From: Lingula anatina
Lineage: Eukaryota; Brachiopoda; Lingulata; Lingulida; Lingulidae
NCBI RefSeq assembly: GCF_001039355.2
Contig: NW_019774981.1
Span: 71,712 to 130,279 of the forward strand
DNA: 58,568 nt
Reading direction: 5' to 3'
Shown piece after piece: positions 45,701 through 55,598 of the stretch; the stretch's first letter is position 1; each line of letters opens with the position of its first letter. Both the position numbers and the translations under genes were made by a program. The notes under the pieces were generated by a model that saw only the letters and a list, made by a program, of their open reading frames with translations, did no database searches and was not told where the DNA came from.

Positions 45701-46641
45701 CAAATATGTCAATTTTTATCCAATGAAAGATCAAACGGCCCAGACTGTAGCTGACATATTATTTAGGGAGTATGTCAGGGAGCATGGCGTCTCCACTCTG
45801 ACCAAGGTCGTCAGTTTGAGGCCGGTCTGTGTCAGGAGTTATGTGCCCTGCTACAGATCTACAAATCGAGAACAACATCATACCACCCCCAGGGAAATGG
45901 CATGGTGGAACGTTTCAATAAGACACTAAAGAACATGATCGCCAAAACATCACAGGAAGACTGTAAAGACTGGGACCTAAAATTGGGGCCACTTGCCTTG
46001 GCATACAATGCCAGTGTTCACGAGAGTACAGGATTCTCACCATTTTTCCTTATGCATGGGAGAGAACCACGTCTGCCACCAGACATCATTTATGGCACAC
46101 CAACACCACAGTATTGGAAGCAGGCTGGCTTTTACGCAAAGGAGATACATAACGAACTACAGGCAGCCTTTGATACAACCAAAGAACATACAGCCCTGGC
46201 ACAGGAGAGGCAAAGAAAGGTATATGATAAATGGGCTCATCATCACCCATATAGAGAGGGTGACAAAGTGTGGTTACTAGTCATGGTGTCCAAAACAAGG
46301 CACAGAAAACTAGCACTTCCTTGGGAAGGGCCTTATATTGTGAAGAAAAGATTCCAGAATGCAGAGGGCATGCCGGGTGTCACTTACCGCATACAACATG
46401 AGGTGACGAAGAAGAAAATGGTTGTACACCACAACAGACTGAAGCCCTATGAGGCACCAAGGATACCTAACCCACTTCAGGCAGATTCAGACTATGTGAC
46501 GGAGGAAGATGAATCAAAAATACATGTACCTAGACCCAACATTTTTCAAGAGCAACTTCGTCTTGCCCCTGTACTTCCAGCAGAAGGTTACATTGTACAT
46601 ACCAGTAGAAATTCGTTTGCAGCGCCGGAGGCTACTGCAAG
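42702..46641 (+). pseudogene. A1 pol (protease-RT-RNase H-integrase), frameshifted
   Basis: Domain order: protease, RT with 'DIRFCIDYRKLNSVTVK' and YLDD, RNase H (NTDASDTAVGAVLSQ), integrase zinc finger and core, GPY-type module. Two lesions compared with A2: the protease active site reads D-K-G instead of D-T-G (AAA codon at 42804-42806), and 10 bases are missing at 45791 between short GTC direct repeats, breaking the frame just before the second integrase aspartate. The first frame ends at 45929; the last part is open again from about 45902. The C-terminal tail is cut at about 46638; the frame continuing to 46714 is foreign LTR sequence. Confidence 0.92.
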
Positions 46642-46898
46642 TGTAACGTTAGTACGTGACAGCATGCAGCGAATAAGAGCGGGGAGTGTTTGTAATGTCA
46701 CTTTAGTTGATTGACACGACCTTATTGTACTTAAGCGAAGAATGTAATGTAGACGGAGAGAACGATGTAAGAGGTTGAACGTAGAGGAATAAACTGTAGA
46801 TAGCGTAGTTAGAAAGCGATAATAAAGAATATGGGAAAACATGGAATTGTTTAGTTATTACCTCGCGCCACCAAGACAAAGTCAGTAACGTCGTCACA
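46642..46898 (+). repeat. Element B 5' LTR (257 bp)
   Basis: TG...CA ends, poly-A signal inside, and a primer-binding site immediately after. Ends located by eye. Confidence 0.7.
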
Positions 46899-46943
46899 TA
46901 TGGTGGAGGATGCAAAAAGAGGAAGAGACTTTCGACATGAATA

Positions 46944-47180
46944 ATGTCAGATAGAGAGGGACCAGTCACCAGACAGACATCCAGAGGAGAACGTATTCTA
47001 TCCGAAAAGAAGATGGCAACGGGACAAACAAAGGAAATGAAAGGTAAGGAAGAACCTTTTGACTTTTTAGATATTCGAGACCAGTTAGAAGACATCCACA
47101 TGAAATTAGATGTTATGGGTAAGGGTGACCCTCTCTTACACGCAGTCCAGAGGCAACTTACAGAATTAAACGAAAAACTA
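46944..47180 (+). CDS. Gag N-terminal fragment (element B)
   Basis: Starts MSDREGPVTRQTSRGER and contains a helical, charged stretch (FDFLDIRDQLEDIHMKLDVM, QRQLTELNEKL) as retroviral-type gag N-termini often do. It ends at the ambiguous base 47181. Sequence to the right is gag of family A in another frame, so the two halves do not belong together as written. Could also be family A's own gag start if the LTR assignment is wrong. Confidence 0.55.
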
Positions 47181-47181
47181 N

Positions 47182-47433
47182 AAGGACCGTTACCACACAA
47201 AACCCAATTTTCCACGAGGTAGGAATACAGTAGCTCCTGTAAGTGGCAAGAGTCAGGGCTGTCAAATGGCATGTGAGAGAAAGGACCGCTGGCCAACCAA
47301 TGCTCGGAATGCAATGGAATTTGAACCTAGGAAAATTGATCATACCTTCCAAGGTTTATGTGATTATTGCAAGGAGCGAGGACACAAATGGCGTAACTGT
47401 CCGTCTTTGCAGCAAGGGGAGGGGGAATACTAA
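47182..47433 (+). CDS. A2 gag C-terminal fragment with CCHC zinc knuckle
   Basis: Open in the frame that begins AAG GAC CGT after the N; knuckle CDYCKERGHKWRNCP; stop TAA at 47431-47433. It matches A1 gag nearly base for base. The upstream part is absent. Confidence 0.85.
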   Translation, partial: KDRYHTKPNFPRGRNTVAPVSGKSQGCQMACERKDRWPTNARNAMEFEPRKIDHTFQGLCDYCKERGHKWRNCPSLQQGEGEY

Positions 47434-47444
47434 GGGCTGTCGAC

Positions 47445-50400
47445 ATGGGTCAGTCGTCAGTCACACAATTTTTTGAAGACCCAGTAAAACCCACACCACT
47501 TGTGAAAGTAAAAGTTGGAAGTAAAGAGGTTCTTGCGCTTCTAGATACAGGAGCTGATATATCTGTTATTCATGAAAATTGTTGGAAAGAATGTCAGCCG
47601 CCAGAGATGATACTAGAGGAGTCCAAGGAGAGACCATCCTCAGTAACTGGAGACATTCTAACCATAAAGGGTTGCTCATATATAACAGTGTCAATCGGGG
47701 ACCAGTCTTTTAATCATCGCTTCCGTGTTGGAAGTAATGTAGACAATTCACTGATCATCGGGTGGGATTTTATATTGGCACATGGTATAGCTATGAATCC
47801 GGGTAAACGCGAGCTAGTAATTGGTGGAGTCTCACATCCATTAGAACTGAGTCCTTCGCGACCCCCCAGTGTGTGCAGGGTCAATATGGCTGAAGACTGC
47901 TGGGTGCCACCTTGTTCAGAGATTATTTGCCATGGACATCTGGTACACCAAAGAGGTAGGCCTATGTTGAGTTATGAAGGAGTTTTTGAACCATCTCAAG
48001 AAAGTGGAATTGGTCTAGCACGAGTTTTGGCCAATGCTAAACAAGCACTTATTCCCCTCCGTGTTATCAATGTTTCAGATCAACCTTTGTTCGTTAAACA
48101 AGGGCAGTTTGTTGGTGAATTTCATTGTCTTAGTGAGCACGAATGTTCAAAAGTTAGAGGAATGTATGAGCTGTTAGAGTCTGACGGTGAGCACGAAAAG
48201 GCAGAAAAGTCAAGAGATGGGTGTCCCCAAATTGATCTGTCGGGATGTGACCTCACAGATAATCAGATGATGAAGCTCAGGGAGTGTTTGGAACGGAACA
48301 GTGACGTATTCAGTAAAGATCAGAATGACAGAGGTCTCACCAATATCCTTTCTCACACCATCAATACAGGCAGTGCAGATCCAATAAAGCAGAAACCCAG
48401 GAGAGTCCCATTTCACTTGAGGGATGAAGTAGAGAAGCAAGTTCAAGGTATGCTGGAAGATGGCATAATCGAACCATGTTATGGTCCCTGGTCCTCTCCA
48501 ATAGTTTTGGTGAGAAAGAAAAATGGCGATATACGTTTCTGCATAGACTATCGCAAGTTAAACTCGGTTACAGTGAAAAATGCCCACTCCTTGCCAAGGA
48601 TCGACGATGTACTCTCAGGTATGGCGGGTGCTACAATATTCACGACGCTAGACCTGACCAGTGGGTATTGGCAGGTGCCTGTATCTGAAGAAGATCGTGA
48701 TAAGACCGCTTTCTCATTTGGTCCAGATCTGTACCGTTTCACCAGACTTCCGTTTGGCTTATGCAATGCGCCACCGCTTTTCGCAAAGCTTATTGAGCTT
48801 GTGTTTAGTGGCATGAACTGGAGGGTAATGTCCACGTACTTGGATGATTTATTCATCTATACACGTACTTTCGAGGAACATTTGGAGACACTAGAGGAAG
48901 TATTTAGGAGGCTGCGTGAAGCAAACCTCAAGTTGCAGCCTAGTAAATGCAAAATTGCACAGCCGAAAACAATTAATGTCGGCCATGAAGTATCAAAAGA
49001 GGGGATACGCCCAGATCCCAGTAACGTGGAGAAGGTCAAGAATTGGCCAAGACCCAAGAATCAGCAAGAGGTTCGGAGCTTTTTAGGACTCGCCTCATAC
49101 TACCGTCGGTTTGTTGAAGGATTCGCTGACATAGCAAGACCACTGAATAGCTTGCTGGAAGCTGGTACACCTTTCGGTTGGAAGGAAGAGTGTGAGTTGA
49201 GCTTTCAGCGGTTAAAAGAAAAGTTGATTACCCCTCCCGTACTAGCTCATCCAAGGTGGGGTGAGCCATTCATCTTAAACACAGATGCATCAGACACGGC
49301 TGTGGGTGCAGTCTTGTCTCAGGAACAAGATGGCATGGAGCGCCCAATTGTGTTTGCAAGCAAATCACTCAGTAAAACTGAACGAAAATGGGCCACATTC
49401 GACAAGGAGTTTTGGGCAATTATATGGGCTCTCAGACAGTTCCATGTGTATGTATGGGGCTCGAATCTAACCATCTACACTGACCATAAACCACTCACTC
49501 ACCACAAAAGCTTGAATTTAGAAGCAGAAGTATCAGGAAGGAGAAGTAGATGGGCAATTGAGTTATCCTCGTTTGGAGACCTGGAGATAAGATACCGCCC
49601 TGGAAAACAAAATGGAGCAGCTGATGCTCTGAGCAGGATGCCAGACACTTTATCATCCGACAGGGATCCACCGGCTGCTCAAGGAAAGACCTCCTGTCCT
49701 GCATTGGAACCAAGAAAATACAAACAAAGGACAAGCACTTCTTCCACCACTCAGGCAAACGGTATGCTCAACTGTGGAGATTATGTGATGGAGAAAGGTG
49801 CGGAGAAGGAAGGGAAAGATGGGAGAAAAGGAAAAGAGGAGAGAGACTCAACAAAAAGGGTTCGAGTAACCACAGTCTCACCAGAAGCCACAGCAGACCC
49901 ATCCATCGCTGGCTCCATAGGATCAGAACAGGACCTAGACCCTGATATTTCACTGGTGAAGAATTGGGTCAGATCTGGAAATAAACCAGATTGGCACCAA
50001 ATTAAGAACCAAGGACGCGTGTTACGAACCTTCTGGAGACATTTTGAAAATTTATCCATTGTTAACGAAACACTGTGTTACCAGTGGCAGATTCCAAAAC
50101 GTGATAAGGTGATCTATCGTCAGGTAATGCCACCAGGTCTACGTCTATCGGCATTACATGACATACATTCACTGACAGCAGGAGGTGGCCATTTAGGCAG
50201 AAACAAAACTCTCAGGAAGCTTCAGGAGAGATTTTATTGGCCCGGAATGATGCAAGAGACGCATGACTATTGTAGAACATGTCCCGGTTGTGTGGGCAGA
50301 CGGAAACCCCTGCCAGCCATGCGAGCACCCATGGAAAGTATTTCAAGTAGTAGACCCTTAGAGTTGGTTTGCACAGACATTACAGAATTGCCTGCAACAT

Positions 50401-51578
50401 CCCGGGGAAACAAGTATGTTTTGGTAGTAGAGGACCATTTCACCAAATATGTCAATGTTTATCCAATGAAAGATCAAACGGCCCAGACTGTAGCTGACAT
50501 ATTATTTAGGGAGTATGTCAGGGAGCATGGCGTCCCGGAGAGTCTCCACTCTGACCAAGGTCGTCAGTTTGAGGCAGGTCTGTGTCAGGAGTTATGTGCC
50601 CTGCTACAGATCTACAAATCGAGAACAACATCATACCACCCCCAGGGAAATGGCATGGTGGAACGTTTCAATAAGACGCTAAAGAACATGATCGCCAAAA
50701 CATCACAGGAAGACTGTAAAGACTGGGACCTAAAATTAGGGCCACTTGCCTTGGCGTACAATGCTAGTGTTCACGAGAGTACAGGATTCTCACCATTTTT
50801 CCTTATGCATGGAAGAGAACCACGTTTGCCACCAGACATCATTTATGGTACACCAACACCACAGTATTGGAAGCAGGCTGGGTTTTACGCAAAGGACATA
50901 CACAACGAACTACAGGCGGCCTTTGATACAACCAAAGAGCATACAGCCCTGGCACAGGAGAGGCAAAGAAAGGTGTATGATAAATGGGCTCATCATCACC
51001 CATATAGAGAGGGTGACAAAGTGTGGTTACTAGTCATGGTGTCCAAAACAAGGCACAGAAAACTAGCACTTCCTTGGGAAGGGCCTTATATTGTGAAGAA
51101 AAGATTCCAGAATGCAGAGGGCATGCCAGGTGTCACTTACCGCATACAACATGAGGTGACGAAGAAGAAAATGGTTGTACACCACAACAGACTGAAACCC
51201 TATGAGGCACCAAGGATACCTAACCCACTTCAAGCAGATTCAGACTATGTGACGGAGGAAGATGAATCAAAAATACATGTACCTAGACCCAACATTTTTC
51301 AAGAGCAACTTCGTCTTGCCCCTGTACTTCCAGCAGAAGGTTACATTGTACATACCAGTAGAAATTCGTTTGCAGCGCCGGAGGCTACTGCCTGTTGTGA
51401 GGGAGAGGAGCACATCCCAGTGGAAGAAAAGACAGAAGAAGCGACTGTAGACGCTGGAAAGGACAAGGGAGCTTCGCAGGACAGTGGAGAACCCTTGGTC
51501 ACAACCCGATCAGGAAGAGTGGTGCGGCGACCCACCAAATACAGAGACTTTGTGGCAGCTATTGGAGATGGCTACTAA
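47445..51578 (+). CDS. A2 pol polyprotein, 1377 codons, apparently functional
   Basis: Processes the polyprotein, copies element RNA and integrates the cDNA. Residues: protease D-T-G-A at 34-37; RT with RKKNGDIRFCIDYRKLNS and YLDD at 465-468; RNase H Asp at about 614; integrase H2C2 finger (HLGRNKTLRKL, CRTCPGC), then the D, D, E catalytic residues at about 978, 1037 and 1073 (35 residues between the last two, the classic D,D35E); GPY/F-like module (WEGPYIVKKRF); tail with TRSGRVVRRPTKYRDFVA. No stop or shift is visible. It overlaps gag in -1, so expression probably needs frameshifting. The listed start is the first ATG; the natural product would begin inside gag-pro. Confidence 0.95.
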   Translation: MGQSSVTQFFEDPVKPTPLVKVKVGSKEVLALLDTGADISVIHENCWKECQPPEMILEESKERPSSVTGDILTIKGCSYITVSIGDQSFNHRFRVGSNVDNSLIIGWDFILAHGIAMNPGKRELVIGGVSHPLELSPSRPPSVCRVNMAEDCWVPPCSEIICHGHLVHQRGRPMLSYEGVFEPSQESGIGLARVLANAKQALIPLRVINVSDQPLFVKQGQFVGEFHCLSEHECSKVRGMYELLESDGEHEKAEKSRDGCPQIDLSGCDLTDNQMMKLRECLERNSDVFSKDQNDRGLTNILSHTINTGSADPIKQKPRRVPFHLRDEVEKQVQGMLEDGIIEPCYGPWSSPIVLVRKKNGDIRFCIDYRKLNSVTVKNAHSLPRIDDVLSGMAGATIFTTLDLTSGYWQVPVSEEDRDKTAFSFGPDLYRFTRLPFGLCNAPPLFAKLIELVFSGMNWRVMSTYLDDLFIYTRTFEEHLETLEEVFRRLREANLKLQPSKCKIAQPKTINVGHEVSKEGIRPDPSNVEKVKNWPRPKNQQEVRSFLGLASYYRRFVEGFADIARPLNSLLEAGTPFGWKEECELSFQRLKEKLITPPVLAHPRWGEPFILNTDASDTAVGAVLSQEQDGMERPIVFASKSLSKTERKWATFDKEFWAIIWALRQFHVYVWGSNLTIYTDHKPLTHHKSLNLEAEVSGRRSRWAIELSSFGDLEIRYRPGKQNGAADALSRMPDTLSSDRDPPAAQGKTSCPALEPRKYKQRTSTSSTTQANGMLNCGDYVMEKGAEKEGKDGRKGKEERDSTKRVRVTTVSPEATADPSIAGSIGSEQDLDPDISLVKNWVRSGNKPDWHQIKNQGRVLRTFWRHFENLSIVNETLCYQWQIPKRDKVIYRQVMPPGLRLSALHDIHSLTAGGGHLGRNKTLRKLQERFYWPGMMQETHDYCRTCPGCVGRRKPLPAMRAPMESISSSRPLELVCTDITELPATSRGNKYVLVVEDHFTKYVNVYPMKDQTAQTVADILFREYVREHGVPESLHSDQGRQFEAGLCQELCALLQIYKSRTTSYHPQGNGMVERFNKTLKNMIAKTSQEDCKDWDLKLGPLALAYNASVHESTGFSPFFLMHGREPRLPPDIIYGTPTPQYWKQAGFYAKDIHNELQAAFDTTKEHTALAQERQRKVYDKWAHHHPYREGDKVWLLVMVSKTRHRKLALPWEGPYIVKKRFQNAEGMPGVTYRIQHEVTKKKMVVHHNRLKPYEAPRIPNPLQADSDYVTEEDESKIHVPRPNIFQEQLRLAPVLPAEGYIVHTSRNSFAAPEATACCEGEEHIPVEEKTEEATVDAGKDKGASQDSGEPLVTTRSGRVVRRPTKYRDFVAAIGDGY

Positions 51579-51897
51579 CAGATTAATGCAGATTAACTCT
51601 TATGAATGGCATTTTGTGGGTTTCATCAGTTATGATTGTTGTTGTTTATATGCACGTTAATGTTGGACAAGTTAGTTGTTTTGACAGAGGATTTAAAAAA
51701 AAAAACATTTTAACTGGAACTTTTACTGTTAAAAGAGACATTTCACCTGGAATTTTACTGTTAATAGTGTTGATATTAATGTTGTGAACTTTTTCAAGGA
51801 TTTAGACCCAGTGTTGATTTAGTGTGTTGGGACTTAGTTATAATCGGTAGTTACTAGGTTGGAGACTCGGGACGAGTCTTATCTGCCCGGGGAGGCA
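51579..51897 (+). other. A2 3' noncoding region and polypurine tract
   Basis: No frame of note; it ends in CCCGGGGAGGCA just before the LTR, where a purine-rich plus-strand primer is expected. Confidence 0.65.
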
Positions 51898-52090
51898 TGT
51901 AACGGGGTAAATATAGTGCCGGTGTGCATAAACCAGGGTAACATCGGGGGGAAAAAGGAACATGGCGGCGTAGCAGACGCTGAGCAGCTTGTGCACTGCT
52001 TAGTAGCTTATATATCGTTAACCTATTAAATTTATGAAAAAGAAAGCACAGCGTTGTTGTACTGGATTGCTGAGGAAGTGCACCGCTACA
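51898..52090 (+). repeat. A2 3' LTR (193 bp)
   Basis: Begins TGTAACGG and ends CCGCTACA, inverted at 7 of 8 positions. TATATATCG and ATTAAA occur inside. After it comes TAAAG; the matching left duplication cannot be tested because the 5' LTR is missing. Confidence 0.85.
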
Positions 52091-53720
52091 TAAAGATCAA
52101 TTCATGAACTGACTTGTTGTTATGTTACATTGAATGTCATAAGTTTGAAAAATACATTGCTTCTGTGAAGGTCTGGACTTATAATAAAATGCTAACAATG
52201 TTGCTTCTGTGAATGGTTGAATTCATGGTAAAATATTGAACTCTCAAACAACAGTCATGTTACAAATACTTCCTAATGAACCAAAATGAAGCACAAGAAT
52301 GCTGAAATAATTTCTGACAGCTTCATGATGTACAGTTAAATCATATCTGACAGCAATATTTCTTGTCACAACCCTGCATACTGTCTTCTTTGATCCCGAT
52401 GGTCAGCTCAAATTTCTCCTTATATCTATCCTTTATGTAAAAAGTTGCCTCTATAAAAGGTTGAACTTATGATTACACAGTAAACTCTCTAAAACTATAA
52501 CTGTTATTACCCAATGAACAAGAAAAGTGAAGTACAAGATAACTGAACTAGCTTCTGACAATTCCACGATGTTGGGATACAGGGGTAGGTCAGGATTTCA
52601 CGTTTTTGGACTGTCTTGAGTTTACCCTATGGGTTGATCACGCTGATCAGCTGAAGTTTTCACATGTATATACTATTTTCCTTTTGGTGTACTTGTTCGC
52701 GATATGAAGATTATTTCATTTTATTTGGTTCACCTATATTTATGCTACTATTCCCCTCGTTCTTTCCCTCCAGTATGGCCGCTGGACTAGTGTTACGGAG
52801 CAAATATGACGTCACTGTAATGGGTTAATATAGAGAGTGTATCTATCAGTAATTTGCTACTTCATGATTCAAATATAACTGTAAAGGACATAACCTGTCA
52901 CCCCTACCATATAGTATAGTCCACACACCCCTATTAATAATAGGCACTGCCACTTACCACTTAGCATGAGTAGTTGATTAGACAGACAGCTTAGGTGCAA
53001 GCAGTTGAGTTTATGCAGACATCCAAGAAGATAGAAATTTGTCATACAAAAAGAGGACAAAAAAATTGTAAGTTTCATGTACTTTGCTTTTAACAACTGT
53101 CATTGTTACTATCAAATTCATATTGAGTGAAAATTTAGTTTTAGGTAAATAAATTAAATTGTGGTATTTAAAAGTCTCAGTAAAATTTGGGTGTGGACAC
53201 GTGGATAATTCAAAAGAAGTGTCATTTTTCTTTATTATTTAATGTATTCACTTTATTAATATTTATTTATCTGTTTGTTTCTTTATTTCTATATATAATG
53301 TGCTCTAGGTTTTTTGTCAGTTATTTAAGCATTTTTTCTTTTATTTTATTTACAGATTTAAACCATACACACAAGTATCGTCACACAAGTTTGTGTAAAG
53401 AGACAATAAATCAACCGTATGAGTACAAATACAGTCTTCTCTTTTGTATTGGAGTGTCACCCGTCACAATAACCCTGCAGTACATAAATGTTGGGTGAGT
53501 TAAATCATATTGTCACATTTAAAATGTATTTATTTTCAACAACTATACATTAAATTAAATTATACCTACATGTAATTAACTTTCCTAAGTAAATCTAAGA
53601 AGTTAGTATTGTTTATTCTAAACATCTAAAAATTACTTTTCCACAAGGACGCACCAATTACTTGCACTGATAAATGAAATCTAGAAATTGAAACACAGCG
53701 AAACGTCAAAAGGGGTTCAC
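52091..53720. other. Noncoding flank right of the Gypsy cluster
   Basis: AT-rich, without a recognised gene. If the Gypsy cluster is a true insertion next to the DENND11 start, the original DENND11 promoter would lie here. A TGACGTCA palindrome (CRE consensus) at 52807-52814 is the only candidate site I see. Confidence 0.45.
52807..52814. promoter_or_regulatory. CRE-type TGACGTCA site
   Basis: Perfect CREB/ATF consensus octamer. Its link to DENND11 is inference from position only. Confidence 0.3.
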
Positions 53721-53725
53721 AAAAT

Positions 53726-54168
53726 CCAGGGTGAGACTGAAATGCGCAATACACTTGATAACACAAGTCCAGTTGCAAGTAAACACAGGAAAGGGTAATC
53801 TCAAATAAAATAGGGTGATATAAAAGCAAAATATAGTACATAGTAATTAATATTGCTGATACAACTTGACAATTTTTTCATTGTTTGGTCAGTTTGGTTG
53901 GCGAGTAGCTCTTCTTGACCAGTAATAATTCCAAGAAGAGCCACTCGCCAACATGGCTGCCAACCGGACAATATGATTAAAAGTCTTGCTGATTTGTTAA
54001 GTTATATCAACGATATTACTTACCTATTAATATAGGTTGTTTTTATATCACCCTACTTTGCTGGGAATGGTCATTTCTTTAGTGTAATTGCAACTGGATT
54101 TGATTTTTGAAGTGTATTGCGCTGTGTTGCGCTGTATTGCGGTGTATTGCGCATTTCAGTCATACCGC
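53726..54168. mobile_element. Foldback (long inverted repeat) element
   Basis: Arms of roughly 200 bp mirror about position 53925. Matching landmarks: minus-strand TATATCACCCTA, TGCAACTGGA, AAGTGTATTGCGCATTTCAG on the left recur on the plus strand on the right. The inner core TTGGCGAGTAGCTCTTCTTG (53898-53917) pairs with 53932-53951 at 19 of 20 positions. The right arm has an extra short tandem expansion of TGTATTGCGC. Similarity ends near 53726 and 54168. No coding capacity. Confidence 0.8.
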
Positions 54169-54487
54169 AAAATCCATGTGCAAGAACGACATAGCCATTT
54201 TCTGCTGCAGCACTCCCCGCCTCAAACACATGCAGCAATTAGCATATGCTCCACTCGAAATTCTTTTACACCATCACCAACTTACCTAATGCAGCTTGGG
54301 TCAGTACAGTGGATGTGTCTGTAAGCTAAGAGTGAGCATACACTCACGCTTGGTCTGATTTAGAGCCATTTGGACCTCATTTTTTACGGAAACTTCTCAA
54401 CTTGACAGCCTAGTAACCGACATTGTTTACACGTTCCTTGGGCATTGACATTTACAGGTAAAATGTAAGCAGGATTATGATTGGCCA

Positions 54488-55306
54488 ATTTTGCCTTGAC
54501 TTTCGTCTGCGAATTTTTGATTGGCTCTAAACCTTTTACTCTCTGTAGGAGTACAGGTATCAGATTAGTTAATGGTAGGAAACTTGGTGACACTGCTGGC
54601 TATTGTACGTGCTACAGCTACAGAGGCTTTCCTAGTGTAATAGACTACATGGTATGTCAGATTTCTATACTAGATCAGACAGAGTACTTCCAAGTTCATG
54701 AGCTTACTCCCTTCTCCATCCATTGTCTGATCTCATGCACCCTAAACACACAGGTGTGTTCTTACCTGGATGTCTTGGCCAATACCGATGACCTTACATG
54801 CCCCCCAGCCAGATTCCACTGGACAAATAAGGCATCAGAGCGCTGGAAAACCCACCTGGCCCAAAAAGAGTCAACAGGTACTCTCAAAGCCTTTATAGAT
54901 AAACACTATGATCCGTCAATGGAAGGGGTTGACCTTAGACTGTCTGATTTTAATAAAACCCTAGACGAACTAGGTAGGGAAGCAGGTCTACATAAGAAAA
55001 TCCCCAGTAATAAGAAAAGAGGTAAAAAGACAAGTAAGCACTGGTACGATAATGATTGTACATAGGGAACTATTTCGAGACATTAAAAGGAAGGCACGTT
55101 CAGTAAAACATAACCCCTGTAAAGAAAATCTTCTAATAGAAATTAACAAAAAGAAAAAATTATACAAGAAACTGCTAAACAGAAAACGGAACATGTTTAG
55201 GGACAGCATTTTTCGGTCACTAGAAAATCTGCAAACAACCAACCCTCGTGCATTCTGGGATTTATATAACCAACTACAAGATAAAGTTAAATCAACAGAA
55301 ACCCCA
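54488..55306 (+). pseudogene. LINE ORF2 fragment: endonuclease C-terminus plus linker
   Basis: Reads LCRSTGIRLVNGRKLGD, FPSVIDYMVC, then FSIHCLI, the end of an apurinic-type endonuclease; the usual catalytic S-D-H there is S-I-H (Ile codon 54718-54720), which should kill nicking. The linker follows (HWTNKASERWKTHL, KHWYDNDC). A one-base insertion near 55060 shifts the frame; the linker resumes as HRELFRDIKRKARS to LQDKVKSTETP. It stops at 55306, where a BEL LTR fragment begins. The RT domain is absent. It is related to, but not a copy of, the LINE at 23750-26604. Confidence 0.85.
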
Positions 55307-55430
55307 TGTCGGTATGCGGTTCAGAGAAAAAACGAGAGTTGAAAAACTACACGTTTATTATCTACAGAGACTGATCAAAAACTACCCACTCAATGAGCAG
55401 GGCGTGAATATATACAAAGTAGGCAATAGG
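55307..55430 (-). repeat. BEL/Pao LTR fragment (124 bp)
   Basis: Matches the left end of the LTR at 55925-56207 (TGTCGGTATGCGGTTCAG to AAGTAGGCAATAGG), but lacks one internal repeat of about 36 bp and stops after 124 bp. It interrupts the LINE fragment. Confidence 0.8.
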
Positions 55431-55598
55431 CACCCTGAGCTTCAGAGCTCACTTGACACTAACCTCTTCACTGTAGCCTATCTTCATCGTGTCAAGTAAC
55501 CTCTGACCAGATTCGATTGCCTCCGCCGCCCGCCAATCAAATTTAAAAGCCCGCACTCAATGACTCATTAAACGATCTAGCCAATGAACTCGAACGAG

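Larger units (their letters stand above)
42369..46641 (+). mobile_element. Ty3/Gypsy retrotransposon copy A1, damaged, both LTRs absent
   Basis: Starts inside gag directly after the ambiguous base 42368 and stops inside the C-terminal part of pol at about 46638-46641, where LTR-like sequence of another family begins. It is near-identical to copy A2 throughout. Missing 5' LTR and gag start, plus two coding lesions (see pol), make it inactive as read. Confidence 0.92.
46642..47180 (+). mobile_element. 5' end of a second LTR element (B): LTR, primer site, gag start
   Basis: A 257-bp LTR candidate (46642-46898) runs from TGTAACGTTAGT to AACGTCGTCACA and has AATAAA at 46821-46826. Two bases later TGGTGGAGGATGC (46901-46913) has the TGG start of a tRNA primer-binding site. 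A gag-like frame opens at 46944. This LTR does not match the A2 3' LTR, and no polypurine tract precedes it, so it is a 5' LTR of a different family or lineage. The unit stops at the ambiguous base 47181. Confidence 0.75.
47182..52090 (+). mobile_element. Ty3/Gypsy retrotransposon copy A2, pol intact, 3' LTR present
   Basis: Runs from inside gag through an intact pol and a 320-bp noncoding tail to a 193-bp 3' LTR. The 5' LTR and gag N-terminus are not present (base 47181 is N). Family placement as Ty3/Gypsy rests on domain order RT-RNase H-integrase. Confidence 0.93.

Noticed and set aside
46642-46714. Last 24 codons of the A1 C-terminal frame as genuine pol
   Set aside because: They differ completely from A2 and coincide with the LTR-like unit, so they are read-through into foreign DNA.
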